Shown: piece by piece, positions 25,564 through 34,536 of the stretch
Position numbering within the stretch: the first letter of the stretch is position 1
How the letters are laid out: every line of letters begins with the position of its first letter
Source of the DNA: DATCSE01 sp036568605
GTDB taxonomy: Bacteria; Pseudomonadota; Gammaproteobacteria; Burkholderiales; Burkholderiaceae_C
Direction: 5' to 3'
NCBI GenBank assembly: GCA_036568605.1
Contig: DATCSE010000473.1
Coordinates: 1 to 43,081 of the forward strand
DNA: 43,081 nt
Program-made: the position numbers and the translations under genes
The notes under the pieces: generated by a model
The model's input: the letters and a program-made list of their open reading frames with translations, nothing else
Told to the model about the DNA's origin: nothing
The model's database searches: none

Positions 25564-26793
25564 ATGCCCGACACCCTGATCAAGGTCGACCTCGGCAAGC
25601 CCGCCCCCGAGAACGAGAACGTCCACAACCGCTGGCATCCCGACATCCCGATGGCCTGCTGGGTGGAGCCGGGCGACGACTTCGTGCTCGAAACCTACGA
25701 CTGGACCGGCGGCTTCATCAAGAACGACGACAGCGCCGACGACGTGCGCGACATCGACCTGACGACGGTCCACTACCTATCGGGCCCGGTCGGCGTGAAG
25801 GGTGCCCAGCCGGGTGACCTGCTGATGGTGGAGCTGCTCGACATCGGCGCCAAGCCCGACAGCCTCTGGGGCTTCAACGGCTTCTTCAGCAAGAAGAACG
25901 GCGGCGGTTTCCTGACCGACCACTTCCCGCTCGCGCAGAAGTCGATCTGGGACATCCACGGCATGTTCACGAGCTCGCGCCACGTGCCGGGCGTGCAGTA
26001 CGCCGGGCTGATCCATCCCGGGCTGATCGGCTGCCTTCCCGACAAGAAGATGCTCGAGGCGTGGAACACGCGCGAGGCGGCGCTGATCGCCACCGACCCG
26101 ACCCGGGTCCCCGGCCTCGCGAACCCGCCTTCCTCCGGCACCGCGCACATGGGCAAGCTCGGCGGCGATGCGCGCGCGAAGGCGGCCGCTGAAGGCGCGC
26201 GCACGGTGCCGCCCCGCGAGCACGGTGGCAACTGCGACATCAAGGACCTGTCGCGCGGCTCCAAGGTCTTCTTCCCCGTCTACGTGGACGGTGCCGGCCT
26301 TTCGGTGGGCGACCTGCACTTCAGCCAAGGCGACGGCGAGATCACGTTCTGCGGCGCGATCGAGATGGCCGGCTGGGTGCACATGCGGGTCTCGCTGATC
26401 AAGGACGGCATGGCGAAGTACGGCATCAGGAACCCGATCTTCAAGCCCAGCCCGATCACGCCGACCTACAACGACTACCTGATCTTCGAAGGCATCTCGG
26501 TCGACGAGGCGGGCAAGCAGCACTACCTGGACGTGACGGTCGCCTACCGCCAGGCCTGCCTGAACGCGATCGAGTACCTGAAGAAGTTCGGCTACTCGGG
26601 CGCGCAGGCGTACTCCATCCTCGGCACGGCACCGGTGCAGGGCCACATCAGCGGGGTCGTGGATGTGCCGAACGCCTGCGCGACGCTGTGGCTGCCGACC
26701 CAGGTCTTCGACTTCGACATCAACCCCGGAGCGGCCGGGCCGACGAAGTTCATCGACGGGTCGGTCCAGATGCCGCTGTCGCCGGACGTCTGA
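25564..26793 (+). CDS. fmdA: Formamidase FmdA
   Basis: A 409-residue member of the acetamidase/formamidase family (FmdA_AmdA), close in length to characterised formamidases (EC 3.5.1.49), which hydrolyse formamide to formate and ammonia in the cytosol. Conserved segments include HNRWHPDIPMACWVEPGDDF, TTVHYLSGPVGVKGAQPGDLL, HPGLIGCLPD, REHGGNCDIKDLSRGSKVFFPVYVDGA (given here as landmarks REHGGNCD and FFPVYV) and FSQGDGEITFCGAIEM. AGGAG lies before the ATG. It is downstream of urtE and 5 bases before an fmdB-like gene, the same neighbourhood as the fmd locus described for methylotrophs. Ammonia supply from imported amide is the likely role. Confidence 0.93.
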   Translation: MPDTLIKVDLGKPAPENENVHNRWHPDIPMACWVEPGDDFVLETYDWTGGFIKNDDSADDVRDIDLTTVHYLSGPVGVKGAQPGDLLMVELLDIGAKPDSLWGFNGFFSKKNGGGFLTDHFPLAQKSIWDIHGMFTSSRHVPGVQYAGLIHPGLIGCLPDKKMLEAWNTREAALIATDPTRVPGLANPPSSGTAHMGKLGGDARAKAAAEGARTVPPREHGGNCDIKDLSRGSKVFFPVYVDGAGLSVGDLHFSQGDGEITFCGAIEMAGWVHMRVSLIKDGMAKYGIRNPIFKPSPITPTYNDYLIFEGISVDEAGKQHYLDVTVAYRQACLNAIEYLKKFGYSGAQAYSILGTAPVQGHISGVVDVPNACATLWLPTQVFDFDINPGAAGPTKFIDGSVQMPLSPDV

Positions 26794-26798
26794 CGACG

Positions 26799-27140
26799 AT
26801 GCCGACCTACGACTACGCCTGCGGCACCTGCGGCGGCTTCGAGGCGCTGCGCACGCTGGCACGGCGCGACGAGCCGGCGCCGTGCCCCGATTGCGGCGCG
26901 CATTCGCCGCGGGTGTTCGTCGCCGCGCCGCGCCTTGCGCTGATGGCCCCCGATACCCGAACGGCGTTCGCGACCAACGAGCGTGCGCGCCATGAGCCGA
27001 TCCGGTCGAAGGACTATGCGCGGCTGAGGCATCCGGCGGGCTGCGGGTGCTGCTCGGGCGCGAAGCGCGGAACCACGCTGGTCGGTGCGAATGGCAACAA
27101 GGCCTTCCCGACCAAGCGCCCCTGGATGATCAGCCACTGA
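26799..27140 (+). CDS. fmdB: FmdB-like zinc-ribbon protein
   Basis: A 113-residue protein beginning with the FmdB/CxxC_CXXC_SSSS zinc ribbon: MPTYDYACGTCGGFE with Cys8 and Cys11, then CPDC with Cys29 and Cys32. A second Cys-rich segment (GCGCCSG) lies near residue 86-92. FmdB was named as a putative regulator of formamidase expression; the molecular role is uncertain, and it could equally be an assembly or metal-related factor. It starts 5 bases after the fmdA stop and is followed by amiE after 19 bases, so it is part of the same transcript. Confidence 0.85.
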   Translation: MPTYDYACGTCGGFEALRTLARRDEPAPCPDCGAHSPRVFVAAPRLALMAPDTRTAFATNERARHEPIRSKDYARLRHPAGCGCCSGAKRGTTLVGANGNKAFPTKRPWMISH

Positions 27141-27159
27141 AGGACACGAGGACTACGCC

Positions 27160-28194
27160 ATGCACCACGGTGACATTTCGAGCAGCAAGGACACGGTCGG
27201 CGTCGCCGTCGTCAACTACAAGATGCCGCGCCTGCACACACGCGCCGAGGTGCTCGCGAACGCGAAGAACATCGCCGCGATGGTCGAGGGCATCAAGCGC
27301 GGGCTGCCGGGGCTGGACCTGGTGATCTTCCCCGAGTACAGCACGCACGGGATCATGTACGACTCGCAGGAGATGTACGAGAACGCGGCCACCGTGCCCG
27401 GCTTCGAGACCGAGATCTTCGCCGCGGCCTGCCGCAAGGCCAGGGTCTGGGGCGTGTTCTCGCTGACCGGCGAGCGCCACGAGCAGCACCCGAACAAGGC
27501 GCCGTACAACACGCTGATCCTGATGAACGACCAGGGCGAGATCGTCCAGAAGTACCGCAAGATCATGCCGTGGGTGCCGATCGAGGGCTGGTATCCCGGC
27601 AACTGCACCTACGTGTCCGACGGCCCCAAGGGCCTGAAGATCAGCCTGATCATCTGCGACGACGGCAACTACCCCGAGATCTGGCGCGACTGCGCGATGA
27701 AGGGGGCCGAGCTGATCGTGCGCTGCCAGGGCTACATGTACCCGGCCAAGGAGCAGCAGATCATGATGGCCAAGGCGATGGCCTTTGCGAACAACACCTA
27801 CGTGGCGGTCGCGAACGCCTCGGGCTTCGATGGCGTGTATTCGTACTTCGGGCACTCGGCGATCGTCGGCTTCGACGGCCGCACGCTCGGCGAGTGCGGC
27901 GAGGAGGAGATGGGCGTGCAATACGCGGCACTGTCGAAGAGCCTGATCCGCGACTTCCGCCGCAACGGACAGAGCGAGAACCATCTCTTCAAGCTGCTGC
28001 ACCGCGGCTACACCGGGCTGATCAACTCGCGCGAGGGCGATCGTGGTGTCGCCGCGTGCCCGTACGAGTTCTACGGGCAGTGGGTGTCCGATCCCGAAGG
28101 CACGCGGGCGCGGGTCGAGGCGTTCACGCGCGGCACCGTCGGCACCGAAGAGGCGCCGATCGAGGGCATTCCCAACCCCTTGGCCCATCGCTGA
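27160..28194 (+). CDS. amiE: Aliphatic amidase AmiE
   Basis: A 344-residue nitrilase-superfamily amidase closely similar to Pseudomonas aeruginosa AmiE (EC 3.5.1.4), which converts short aliphatic amides such as acetamide and propionamide to acid and ammonia. The catalytic triad falls at the same numbers as in AmiE: Glu59 (FPEYS), Lys134 (KYRKIMPW) and Cys166 (IICDDGNYPE). The N terminus (HGDISSSKDTVGVAVVNYK) is nearly identical to the family. GGACACGAGG lies upstream of ATG. With FmdA it covers C1 and longer amides. A perfect hairpin follows the stop at 28211-28230. No amiC/amiR sensor pair is present, so control probably differs from that of Pseudomonas. Confidence 0.95.
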   Translation: MHHGDISSSKDTVGVAVVNYKMPRLHTRAEVLANAKNIAAMVEGIKRGLPGLDLVIFPEYSTHGIMYDSQEMYENAATVPGFETEIFAAACRKARVWGVFSLTGERHEQHPNKAPYNTLILMNDQGEIVQKYRKIMPWVPIEGWYPGNCTYVSDGPKGLKISLIICDDGNYPEIWRDCAMKGAELIVRCQGYMYPAKEQQIMMAKAMAFANNTYVAVANASGFDGVYSYFGHSAIVGFDGRTLGECGEEEMGVQYAALSKSLIRDFRRNGQSENHLFKLLHRGYTGLINSREGDRGVAACPYEFYGQWVSDPEGTRARVEAFTRGTVGTEEAPIEGIPNPLAHR

Positions 28195-28210
28195 GCGTCG
28201 CCACGGACCG

Positions 28211-28230
28211 GCCGATGTGCCGACATCGGC
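28211..28230 (+). terminator. Hairpin after amiE
   Basis: GCCGATGT-gccg-ACATCGGC is a perfect 8-base-pair hairpin with a 4-base loop, 16 bases past the amiE stop. No run of T follows, so it is not a textbook intrinsic terminator. It could end or stabilise the urt-fmd-amiE transcript, or serve as an operator for the AraC gene downstream. Confidence 0.45.
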
Positions 28231-28302
28231 GGGATCCAGTCTTCGTCGCGATCTGGGCGATCCGCAGCCGCCATTGGCATCGCCCTTGCTATCACGCCAG
28301 CC

Positions 28303-29412
28303 GTGGCACTCCCCTTCGGCAGCGTGGGCCGAATCCCCACCGAACTGCACGCCGTGCCCGTGTTTGCGCGCATGCGCTACGAGACGCGGGACAGTGACGA
28401 CGTGGATCAGCATGCCGGTCATCTCTCGAGCTGGCGGCAGCAGTACGACCAGATTTCGCGCGGTCGCTTCGAGGGCCGCGTCCGCGAGCTGTGGCTGGAC
28501 GAGCCTGGCCTGCAGGTCTTCCACGAATACACCGGCCAGCAGACCAACCAGCAATGCGAGCCCTGGGCCGGTGCGATCTGGTTCGGAGTTCCCGATGGCC
28601 GGTGCACCTCCGACGTGCACTTCTGCGGCCGCCGCCAGGACTGGGGCGCGGGGCGTCCGGTTCTGCGGGCTTGCGCCGACGCCGGGTTTGCCCTGCACAC
28701 GCCGCGCGATTTCGGGATCTATGGCGTCACGGTGGACGAAGCGTGGCTTCGGCTGCAGCTCGAGCGCCTGCACCTGCCTGTTCCGAAGGCCCAGGTGCAG
28801 GCGCGCGGAGTCTCGCCTGCGGTTCATCTGGCGATCTGCGAAACCATCGAGGCGGTGCTCCGCCTCTCGGCGGCCGGCGATGCCGAGCAGCCCTGGGGCA
28901 GGATGGCGCTGCAGGCGATGATCGAGCACTTGCTGCGCCTGTTGAGCAGCGAGGAAGATGCCTCGACGATGATCGAGTTCGACCTGAGCCGGCGACGCTG
29001 GGCCATCGTGATGACCGCGCGCGAGCTCGTCAGCCACCCGATGAATCATGCGATGACGGTGGATGACCTCTGCGCCCAATTGCACGTGACGCGGCGCACC
29101 CTGCAGAACCACTTCCAGCGCGTCGTCGGCGAGTCGCCAGCCGACTTCCTGAAGGCGGTGCGGCTCAATGCCTGTCGCCGCCGGTTGCGCGAGAGCGAAG
29201 CCGCGAGGGTCGCGATCCAGGAAGTCGCGGCCCAGTGGGGCTTCTTCCACATGGGCCACTTCTCCGCCGACTACAAGGCGATGTTCGGCGAGCTGCCGTC
29301 GCAGACCTTGCGCACGCCGCCGGCTAGGCGTCCGTCTGGTCGAACTCCCGCACCGCCACCCATCGGCCTGCGTCGCCCGGTCGAAGGGCGTTGGGTGATG
29401 GCCGGCGCCTGA
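28303..29412 (+). CDS. AraC family transcriptional regulator (candidate eut regulator)
   Basis: A 369-residue regulator. The N-terminal half resembles the AraC-binding-like sensor domain (SSWRQQYDQISRGRFEGRV and on). The C-terminal AraC HTH occupies about residues 235-335 (TVDDLCAQLHVTRRTLQNHFQRV, then IQEVAAQWGFFHMGHFSADYKAMFGELPS as landmarks of the second helix pair). A Pro/Arg-rich tail of about 30 residues follows. The start is GTG 28303; ATG 28372 is an alternative, and neither has a clear ribosome site. It lies between amiE and the ethanolamine permease on the same strand, about 110 bases before the latter, so it probably controls ethanolamine use as EutR does; this is inferred from position and family. 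Confidence 0.85.
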   Translation: MALPFGSVGRIPTELHAVPVFARMRYETRDSDDVDQHAGHLSSWRQQYDQISRGRFEGRVRELWLDEPGLQVFHEYTGQQTNQQCEPWAGAIWFGVPDGRCTSDVHFCGRRQDWGAGRPVLRACADAGFALHTPRDFGIYGVTVDEAWLRLQLERLHLPVPKAQVQARGVSPAVHLAICETIEAVLRLSAAGDAEQPWGRMALQAMIEHLLRLLSSEEDASTMIEFDLSRRRWAIVMTARELVSHPMNHAMTVDDLCAQLHVTRRTLQNHFQRVVGESPADFLKAVRLNACRRRLRESEAARVAIQEVAAQWGFFHMGHFSADYKAMFGELPSQTLRTPPARRPSGRTPAPPPIGLRRPVEGRWVMAGA

Positions 29413-29519
29413 CGGCGCGGCAACGGCGCCGCCTTTTCCAGATTTGGATAGTGCTTCGGCGCTTCGATCGCTTCAATTGCGACCACAAGCGGTTTTGCGC
29501 GTCTGCCCAAGGAAACTCC

Positions 29520-30908
29520 ATGTCGACCTCCTCCCATGGCCTTCAGAAGGTCCTCGGCCCGGTGCAGCTCTGGGGCATCGCGGTCGGGCTGGTGATCTCC
29601 GGCGAGTACTTCGGCTGGAGCTACGGCTGGAACACCGCCGGGACGCTGGGCTTTCTGGTGGCCACCGTGCTGGTCGCCACGATGTACACGACCTTCATCT
29701 TCAGCTTCACCGAGCTGTCGACCGCGATCCCGCACGCGGGCGGTCCGTTCGCCTACGCGCGGCGCGCCTTCGGGCCGACCGGCGGCTTCATCGCGGGCTT
29801 CGCAACCTTGGTCGAGTTCCTGTTCGCGCCTCCGGCCATCGCGCTGGCGATCGGCGCCTACCTGAACGTGCAGTTTCCGGCGCTGAACCCGAAGATGCTC
29901 GCGCTCGGCGCCTATGTGATCTTCATCGCGCTGAACTGGGTCGGCGTGGGCATCGCGGCGACCTTCGAACTGTTCGTCACGCTGCTCGCGATCTTCGAGC
30001 TGCTGATGTTCATGGGCGTGGTCGCGCCGGGTTGGTCGCTGGCCAATTTCGTCGCGAACGGCTGGGCCGGCGGCAGCGTGTTCAACGGCGCGGCCCTCTC
30101 CGGCATCTTCGCGTCGATTCCGTTCGCGATCTGGTTCTTCCTCGCGATCGAGGGCGCGGCGATGGCCGCCGAGGAAGCGCGCGATCCGCATCGCACGATC
30201 CCGATCGCCTACAGCGCCGGCATCGTCACGCTGCTGGTGCTCGCCTTCGGCGTGATGATCTTCGCCGGCGGCGTCGGCGACTGGCGCAAGCTCGCCAACA
30301 TCAACGACCCGCTGCCGCAGGCGATGAAGGTGGTGGTCGGCGAGAACAGCGGCTGGCTGCACATGCTGGTGTGGATCGGGCTGTTCGGGCTGATCGCGTC
30401 GTTCCACGGAATCATCATGGGCTACTCGCGCCAGATCTTCGCGCTGGCCCGCGCCGGCTACCTGCCGGCCGCGTTCGCCGCGCTGAGCCCGCGCTTCAAC
30501 ACGCCGCACCGCGCGCTGCTGGCCGGCGGCGTGATCGGCGTCGCGGCGATCTTCAGCGACGAATGGATCCAGTTCGGCGGGCAGACGCTGACCGCGAACA
30601 TCGTGACGATGTCGGTGCTGGGTGCGATCACGATGTACCTGATCTCGATGGCCGCGCTGTTCAAGCTGCGCCGCAGCGAGCCCGGCCTCGAGCGCAGCTA
30701 TCGCGCACCGTTCTATCCGGCGTTTCCGGCGATCGCGCTGGCGCTGGGCCTCGTGTGTCTGGTCGCGATGGCCTGGTTCAATGCGATGCTGACCTTGCTG
30801 TTCGCCGTGCTGATGGCGCTCGCGTATGCGTACTTCCGGCTGACCAAGGCACGTCGCGAAGCCGCTGCGCCGGACGAGATGCTGGCCGGCGCGCGCAGCG
30901 CGTCCTGA
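29520..30908 (+). CDS. eat: Ethanolamine permease (APC family)
   Basis: A 462-residue amino acid-polyamine-organocation transporter with about twelve membrane helices. The N-terminal region GLVISGEYFGWSYGWNTAGTLGF and the segment SIPFAIWFFLAIEGAAMAAEEARDP are typical of ethanolamine permeases; the latter part is the family's conserved TM6-loop. It would import ethanolamine across the inner membrane. ATG 29520 has AAGGAAA upstream. EutB begins 40 bases downstream, so permease and lyase are probably one transcript. Confidence 0.9.
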   Translation: MSTSSHGLQKVLGPVQLWGIAVGLVISGEYFGWSYGWNTAGTLGFLVATVLVATMYTTFIFSFTELSTAIPHAGGPFAYARRAFGPTGGFIAGFATLVEFLFAPPAIALAIGAYLNVQFPALNPKMLALGAYVIFIALNWVGVGIAATFELFVTLLAIFELLMFMGVVAPGWSLANFVANGWAGGSVFNGAALSGIFASIPFAIWFFLAIEGAAMAAEEARDPHRTIPIAYSAGIVTLLVLAFGVMIFAGGVGDWRKLANINDPLPQAMKVVVGENSGWLHMLVWIGLFGLIASFHGIIMGYSRQIFALARAGYLPAAFAALSPRFNTPHRALLAGGVIGVAAIFSDEWIQFGGQTLTANIVTMSVLGAITMYLISMAALFKLRRSEPGLERSYRAPFYPAFPAIALALGLVCLVAMAWFNAMLTLLFAVLMALAYAYFRLTKARREAAAPDEMLAGARSAS

Positions 30909-30948
30909 TCGCCGCGAGCGGACGACGACGTTTCCCGACAGGCCACGC

Positions 30949-32352
30949 ATGCGCTACCGCACCACGATCGCCGCACAGGTCTACGCCTTCGACGATCTGC
31001 GCCAGGTCATGGCGATGGCCAGCCCGGCGCGCTCGGGTGACTACCTCGCCGGCGTCGGCGCCGCCACGGCCCAGCAGCGCATGGCGGCACGCCACGTGCT
31101 GGCCGAGACGCCGCTGTCGCGTTTCCTGCACGAGGCGCTGATCCCGTACGAGAGCGACAACATCACGCGCCTGATCATCGACACGCACGATGCCGCCGCG
31201 TTCGCGCCGGTCGCGCACCTGACGGTCGGCGATTTCCGCAACTGGCTGCTGTCCGAACGCGCCGACGCGCCGGCGCTGGCCGCACTCGCGCCCGGCCTGA
31301 CGCCGGAGATGGTCGCGGCCGTCTCGAAGCTGATGCGCAACCAGGACCTGATCGCGGTCGCGCGGAAACGCCATGTGATCACGCGGTTCCGCAACACGAT
31401 CGGGTTGCCGGGCCACCTGGCGGTGCGGCTGCAGCCCAACCATCCGACCGACGACCTGCGCGGTGTCGCGGCGTCGACGCTCGACGGCCTGATGCTGGGT
31501 GCGGGCGACGCGATGATCGGCCTGAACCCCGTGTCCGACAGCCTGGCGACGCTGGAGCGGCTGCTGCACATGTTCGACGAGGTGATCCAGCGCTTCGAGA
31601 TCCCGACGCAGAGCTGCGTGCTGACCCACGTGACGAACACGCTGCGGCTCGCGGAGGCGGGCGCGCCGGTCGACCTGGTGTTCCAGTCGATCGGCGGCAC
31701 CGAGAAGACCAACCGCTCGTTCGGCGTCACGCCCGAGCTGCTCGACGAGGCGCACGAGGCAGCGCTGGCGCTGAACCGCGGCACGCTGGGCGACAACGTG
31801 ATGTATTTCGAGACGGGGCAGGGCAGTGCGCTGTCGGCCAATGCGAACTTCGGCGTCGACCAGCAGACTTGCGAGGCGCGCGCCTATGCGCTCGCGCGGC
31901 GCTACGAGCCGTTCCTGATCAATACCGTGGTCGGCTTCATCGGGCCGGAGTACCTGTACGACGGCAAGCAGATCATTCGGGCCGGCCTGGAAGATCACTT
32001 CTGCGGCAAGCTGCTGGGCCTGCCGATCGGCTGCGACGTGTGCTACACCAACCACGCCGAGGCCGACCAGGACGACATGGACAACCTGCTGGTGCTGTTG
32101 GGCGCCGCGGGGCTCGGCTTCCTGATCGGCGTGCCGGGGGCTGACGACGTGATGCTGAACTACCAGAGCACGTCGTTCCACGACGCGCTGTTCGTGCGCG
32201 ACACGCTGGGGCTGAAGCGCGCCCCCGAATTCGAAGCGTGGCTGCAGCGCATGCAGATCACCGGCGACCAGGCGCGCCTGTTGCCGCCGCGTGCCAATCG
32301 GCTGCTCGCCGGCATGGACAAGCTCGTGGCGCTCGCGGCATCGGGGGGCTGA
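30949..32352 (+). CDS. eutB: Ethanolamine ammonia-lyase large subunit EutB
   Basis: A 467-residue catalytic alpha subunit of the adenosylcobalamin-dependent lyase (EC 4.3.1.7), which splits ethanolamine into acetaldehyde and ammonia. Conserved segments include PYESDNITRLIIDTHD, GLPGHLAVRLQPNHPTDD, GDAMIGLNPVSDS, FQSIGGTEKTNRSFGV, GQGSALSANANFGVDQQT, and GCDVCYTNHAEADQDDMDNL toward the end. The length is that of the family. Its stop overlaps the eutC start (TGATG), which fits the 1:1 complex of subunits. No eutA reactivase, eutE aldehyde dehydrogenase or microcompartment shell gene is visible, so acetaldehyde must be handled elsewhere. Confidence 0.96.
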   Translation: MRYRTTIAAQVYAFDDLRQVMAMASPARSGDYLAGVGAATAQQRMAARHVLAETPLSRFLHEALIPYESDNITRLIIDTHDAAAFAPVAHLTVGDFRNWLLSERADAPALAALAPGLTPEMVAAVSKLMRNQDLIAVARKRHVITRFRNTIGLPGHLAVRLQPNHPTDDLRGVAASTLDGLMLGAGDAMIGLNPVSDSLATLERLLHMFDEVIQRFEIPTQSCVLTHVTNTLRLAEAGAPVDLVFQSIGGTEKTNRSFGVTPELLDEAHEAALALNRGTLGDNVMYFETGQGSALSANANFGVDQQTCEARAYALARRYEPFLINTVVGFIGPEYLYDGKQIIRAGLEDHFCGKLLGLPIGCDVCYTNHAEADQDDMDNLLVLLGAAGLGFLIGVPGADDVMLNYQSTSFHDALFVRDTLGLKRAPEFEAWLQRMQITGDQARLLPPRANRLLAGMDKLVALAASGG

Positions 32353-33164
32353 TGGACGACGGCGACCATCGCCTGCCCGATTCGTCGATCACGCCCAGCC
32401 CGTGGCAGGCCTGGCGGGCCGCCTCGCCGGCACGGCTTGCGCTCGGACGTGCCGGCAATGGCATGCCGACCGATGAAACCCTGCGCTTCGGGTGGGCCCA
32501 TGCGATGGCGCGCGATGCGATCCATGCCGCACTGGACGTCGCCGCGCTGGCGCAATCCCTGCGGGCCGATGGCTGGGCCGTCGAGAGTGCACGCAGCCGC
32601 GCAGCCGATCGCACCACGTACCTGCGCCGACCCGACCTGGGGCGGCAGCTCGATCCGGACGATGCTGCACGCCTGCGCGAGAGCGCAAGGTCCGGTGATG
32701 CGGTGGAGGTCTGCCTCGTTGTCGGTGATGGCCTGTCGTCGCTCGCGATCGAGCGGCATGCGGTGCCGATGCTCGTGGCCTTGCGCAGGTGTCTGCCGTC
32801 GGACACGCGTTTCGCGCCGATCGTGATCGCGACGCAGGCACGCGTGGCGCTGGCCGACGAGATCGGCGAGCTGTTCGGTGCGCAGCTCTCGGTCATGCTG
32901 ATCGGCGAGCGGCCCGGCCTGAGTTCGCCCGACAGCCTCGGCCTGTACCTCACGCATGGCCCGCGGCGCGGGCGCCATGACGCCGAGCGCAACTGCATCT
33001 CGAACGTGCGCGCCGAGGGCCTGTCGTACGACGCCGCCGCGTTCAAGCTCGGCTGGCTGATGCGCGAAGCGCTGCGTCGCGGGTTGACCGGTGTCGGCCT
33101 GAAGGACGAGAGCGATCTGGCGGTACTGGAGGCCGCCACGCCGCATGCGTTGCCGCCGCCTTGA
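32352..33164 (+). CDS. eutC: Ethanolamine ammonia-lyase small subunit EutC
   Basis: A 270-residue beta subunit that completes the B12-binding site of the EutBC complex. Typical landmarks are FGWAHAMARDAIHAALD, TYLRRPDLGRQL, VVGDGLSSLAIERHAVPML, GELFGAQLSVMLIGERPGLSSPDSLG, and YLTHGPRRGRHDAERNCISN, each matching the family in order. ATG 32352 overlaps the eutB stop by one base, giving translational coupling. The HAD phosphatase gene starts 40 bases after the end on the same strand and may be part of the same transcript. Confidence 0.95.
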   Translation: MDDGDHRLPDSSITPSPWQAWRAASPARLALGRAGNGMPTDETLRFGWAHAMARDAIHAALDVAALAQSLRADGWAVESARSRAADRTTYLRRPDLGRQLDPDDAARLRESARSGDAVEVCLVVGDGLSSLAIERHAVPMLVALRRCLPSDTRFAPIVIATQARVALADEIGELFGAQLSVMLIGERPGLSSPDSLGLYLTHGPRRGRHDAERNCISNVRAEGLSYDAAAFKLGWLMREALRRGLTGVGLKDESDLAVLEAATPHALPPP

Positions 33165-33204
33165 CCACGGCTTCCCCACCCCAGACTTCACTTCGAGGAG
33201 AACC

Positions 33205-34482
33205 ATGAAACGCAGAGTCGTCCTGCAGTTGCCGGTGCTGGCCGCGCTCGTTGCCAGCGGCTGCGCCAGCAAACCCGGGAGCGCATCGGCGGCCGTGCAG
33301 CCGATCGCCGCGGGCCGGTGGGACAGCTTCAACCGCGCGCAGATCGACGCGCTGCTGGTCCGCCTCGGCAGAGGCAGCGCCGGCTACGACGCCGCCAAGC
33401 CGCCCTATGTGGTATTCGACTGGGACAACACCAGCGTGTTTCTGGACATCGAGGAAGCCGTGCTGATCTACCAGCTCGAGAACCTGGTGTTCGGCGCCAC
33501 GCCGGCACAGCTCGAGGTCGCGCTGCGCAAGAACATTCCGGCGCGCGACTTCGTGGCGGACTACAACAACGCCGCGGGCCAGCCGGTCAACATCGACCGC
33601 ATCGCGCCCGACATCGTGGCCAGCTATGCCTGGCTCTACCAGAACTACAGCGGTCTCAAAGGCGGCCAGTCGCTGGCAGCCGTGAAGCAGAGCCCGCACT
33701 ACCGGGCCTTCATCACCAAGGTCCGCTACCTGTACGAAGCCATCGGCGACACCTTCGATCACGCGACGTCCTACCCCTGGGTCACGTACCTGTTCGTCGG
33801 GATGACCGAGGCGCAGGTGCGCAAGCTCACCGCCGACACCGTCGCCTGGCAGCTGGGTCAGCCGATCGCGAAGGTCAGGTGGACGTCGCCGGCGGACCTG
33901 CCCGGGCGCGCCGGTGTGGTCGCCATCGGTTGGAAGAACGGCCTGCGCCTCGTGCCCGAAATGCAGGACCTGTACGCCAAGTTCCGCAGCGCCGGCTTCG
34001 ACGTGTGGGTGTGCTCGGCTTCGTTCGTCGACGTGATCAAGGAGATCTCGTCGAACCCCGCGTTCGGCTACAACAACCCGGCCGATCGGGTGCTCGCGAT
34101 GGAACTCGAGCGCGATGCGGCGGGCAACATCCAAGCCGACTTCCGCCATGGCTACGACCAGACGCAGGGGCCGGGCAAGACGTCCAACATCAAGCGCTTC
34201 CTGGTCAGCAAGTACGGCTACGGCCCGGCCTTCGTGGCCGGCGACAGCGAAGGCGACCAGAACATGATGGCCGACTTCGCAGACACCCAGAAGGTGCTGA
34301 TCGTCAACCGCCTGCGCAGCCCGAAGAGCGATATCGGCAAGTTCTCGGCGCTGGCTGTGCAGAGCTACGGCCAGGACAGCACGCGCTACCTGCTGCAGGG
34401 GCGCGATGACAACAGCGGCCTGTTCGTCGCCTCGCAGCTGCACACGCCGCTGGGCGCGACGCAAGGCAGGGCGCTGCGCTGA
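33205..34482 (+). CDS. HAD-superfamily lipoprotein phosphatase, phosphorylcholine-phosphatase-like
   Basis: A 425-residue predicted lipoprotein (lipobox ASGC near residue 16). HAD motif I is FDWDNT, motif II is CSAS (VWVCSASFVDVI) and motif IV is GDSEGD. This set parallels DMDNT, SAA and GDTPDSD in Pseudomonas phosphorylcholine phosphatase PchP, which removes phosphate from phosphocholine and phosphoethanolamine in the periplasm. GAGGAG lies before ATG 33205. It follows eutC closely and precedes a glycerophosphodiester phosphodiesterase, so release of ethanolamine from phosphoethanolamine for the EutBC pathway is a reasonable inference. An acid phosphatase of other specificity cannot be excluded. 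Confidence 0.82.
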   Translation: MKRRVVLQLPVLAALVASGCASKPGSASAAVQPIAAGRWDSFNRAQIDALLVRLGRGSAGYDAAKPPYVVFDWDNTSVFLDIEEAVLIYQLENLVFGATPAQLEVALRKNIPARDFVADYNNAAGQPVNIDRIAPDIVASYAWLYQNYSGLKGGQSLAAVKQSPHYRAFITKVRYLYEAIGDTFDHATSYPWVTYLFVGMTEAQVRKLTADTVAWQLGQPIAKVRWTSPADLPGRAGVVAIGWKNGLRLVPEMQDLYAKFRSAGFDVWVCSASFVDVIKEISSNPAFGYNNPADRVLAMELERDAAGNIQADFRHGYDQTQGPGKTSNIKRFLVSKYGYGPAFVAGDSEGDQNMMADFADTQKVLIVNRLRSPKSDIGKFSALAVQSYGQDSTRYLLQGRDDNSGLFVASQLHTPLGATQGRALR

Positions 34483-34536
34483 GCCCGGCCTCGCGAAAGT
34501 GCTTCAATCTCCACCTCACTTCGTTTTCCAAGAATC

